A stretch of DNA of 64,000 nucleotides from Haloechinothrix_A salitolerans. Lineage in GTDB: Bacteria; Actinomycetota; Actinomycetes; Mycobacteriales; Pseudonocardiaceae. Location of the stretch: assembly GCF_039544105.1 (NCBI RefSeq), contig NZ_BAABLA010000011.1. The stretch is one strand, 5' to 3'. Shown piece by piece: positions 63,043 through 64,000 of the stretch. The stretch's first letter is position 1. Every line of letters begins with the position of its first letter. Made by a program: the position numbers and the translations under genes. Below the pieces are notes generated by a model. That model saw only the letters and a program-made list of their open reading frames with translations, did not search any database and had not been told where the DNA came from.

Positions 63043-64000
63043 ATGAGCTGGCGCTACGTCGCCCGCAGGATCGCGCAGCTGGTTCCCACGGTCGCCGCGA
63101 TCCTGCTGGCGAGTTTCCTGCTCATCCACCTCGCGCCCGGTGACCCCGTGCTCGCGCTGGCTGGCGAGCACGGGGACGCCGAGTACTACGCGTTCATGCG
63201 CGACAAGTTCGGCCTGGACGAACCGCTGCACCAGCAGGTGCTGACCTACGCGGGCAACGTGCTCACCGCCGACTTCGGCATCTCGTACGTCCAGGGCAGG
63301 CCGGTGCTGGACGTCGTGCTGGAGCGGCTGCCCGCCACGATGCTGCTCACCGGGGCGGCGCTGGTGCTGTCCACGCTCACCGGCCTGCTGGCGGGTGTGT
63401 TCACCGCGACCCGGCGCAGCCGCTGGCCGGACCTCACCGTCAGCGGCGTACTGCTCACGCTCTACGCCGCGCCGGTGTTCTGGCTCGGCCAGCTCGCCAT
63501 CCTCGGGTTGGCGCTGGGCGCGGGCTGGTTCCCCGTGCAGGGCATGAGCACGGCGGGCAGCGACGCCACCGGCCTCGCGCGGCTTCTCGACGTCGCGCAC
63601 CACCTCGCGTTGCCGGCGATCGTGCTCGCCTCCCAGGAAATCGCGGCGGTCGGCAGGCTCACGAGGGTCGGGCTGCGCGACGAACTGGACAGCGACCACG
63701 TCCGAATGGCACGCGCCAAGGGCCTCGCCGAGGCCACGGTCGTCGTCAAGTACGGGCTGCGGCGGGCGCTCTCCCCCGTCGTCACGATCATCGGCGGCCG
63801 GATCGGGCACCTGGTCGCGGGCGCGGTGATCGTCGAGGTGGTGTTCGGCTGGCCGGGGCTGGGCAGGCTGCTTGTCATCTCGATGCAGAACCGCGACGTG
63901 CCGATCGTGCTCGGCATCTTCCTGCTGGTGGCCATCGCCGTCGTGATCGCCAACGTCCTCACCGACCTCTGTTACGCCTGGTTGGATCCCCGTGTCCGCT
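63043..64000 (+). CDS. ABC permease, DppB/NikB type (truncated by window edge)
   Basis: The 319 codons present start at ATG 63043 and run off the right edge. Several membrane helices, the N-terminal family region RYVARRIAQLVPTVAAILLA, and the EAA loop VRMARAKGLAEATVV are seen, so it is the first permease of a dipeptide/nickel-type transporter. A second permease and ATPase genes should follow outside the window. Confidence 0.93.
   Translation, partial: MSWRYVARRIAQLVPTVAAILLASFLLIHLAPGDPVLALAGEHGDAEYYAFMRDKFGLDEPLHQQVLTYAGNVLTADFGISYVQGRPVLDVVLERLPATMLLTGAALVLSTLTGLLAGVFTATRRSRWPDLTVSGVLLTLYAAPVFWLGQLAILGLALGAGWFPVQGMSTAGSDATGLARLLDVAHHLALPAIVLASQEIAAVGRLTRVGLRDELDSDHVRMARAKGLAEATVVVKYGLRRALSPVVTIIGGRIGHLVAGAVIVEVVFGWPGLGRLLVISMQNRDVPIVLGIFLLVAIAVVIANVLTDLCYAWLDPRVR

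Overview
The window is high-GC actinobacterial DNA with dense genes, four-base ATGA/GTGA stop-start overlaps and many GTG (one TTG) starts. The gene families (an iniBAC-type dynamin locus, LigC plus a LigD-type polymerase, Acg-type nitroreductase, PDGLE-type CbiN, SIS/HypC hydrogenase accessory genes, a second type II topoisomerase pair) point to an actinomycete, most likely of the Pseudonocardiales. That placement is inference; no rRNA is present. One tRNA, Pro(GGG), is encoded.

Layout. 1-876: 3'-truncated secreted choice-of-anchor B-like protein. 1174-10016: nitrate respiration, with narK divergent from narGHJI and a fifth SRPBCC-like gene joined by the same ATGA overlap. 10039-17693: a lipid-transfer-type thiolase, a LigC/PolDom repair pair, an SDR, and a hypoxia/dormancy-like group (Acg nitroreductase, PPOX-fold protein, tandem Usp) with a good DosR-like box between the first two. 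17790-29651: an ini-type envelope-stress locus (LuxR-type IniR-like regulator, glycine-rich IniB, dynamin-like IniA and IniC, acidic protein, membrane-anchored Hsp70-ATPase), then SRPBCC and HATPase-STAS genes. 30075-36142: second topoisomerase II pair; the B subunit holds a 484-residue intein with an HNH endonuclease. 36147-46390: YbaK deacylase, CPBP protease, MoxR/VWA pair, and a TetR-controlled divergon (MBL hydrolase and flavin monooxygenase against MFS pump and PPOX protein), then a secreted LVIVD-repeat protein. 46599-51465: small stress and membrane genes, tRNA-Pro, nitronate monooxygenase, secreted SGNH hydrolase. 51613-61210: metal supply and hydrogenase maturation: an ArsR sensor with a C-terminal His cluster, a CbiMNQO-type Ni/Co ECF importer, and a cluster of SIS proteins, atypical HypC, NifU, maturation protease, TPR and BirA-like genes without structural hydrogenase genes. 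61343-64000: dipeptide/nickel-type ABC transporter, cut by the window edge.

How it fits together. Several parts suit life with changing oxygen: nitrate as alternative electron acceptor, the dormancy-type trio, and nickel import beside hydrogenase maturation. The least explained signals are (i) a 21-nt tandem repeat family that flanks the arsR gene in inverted orientation and also lies in frame inside the Hsp70-like gene as heptapeptides, (ii) a long imperfect hairpin just upstream of iniB, (iii) the ini locus extended by an Hsp70-ATPase membrane protein, and (iv) the BirA-like and noncanonical HypC proteins in a hydrogenase accessory cluster with no hydrogenase.
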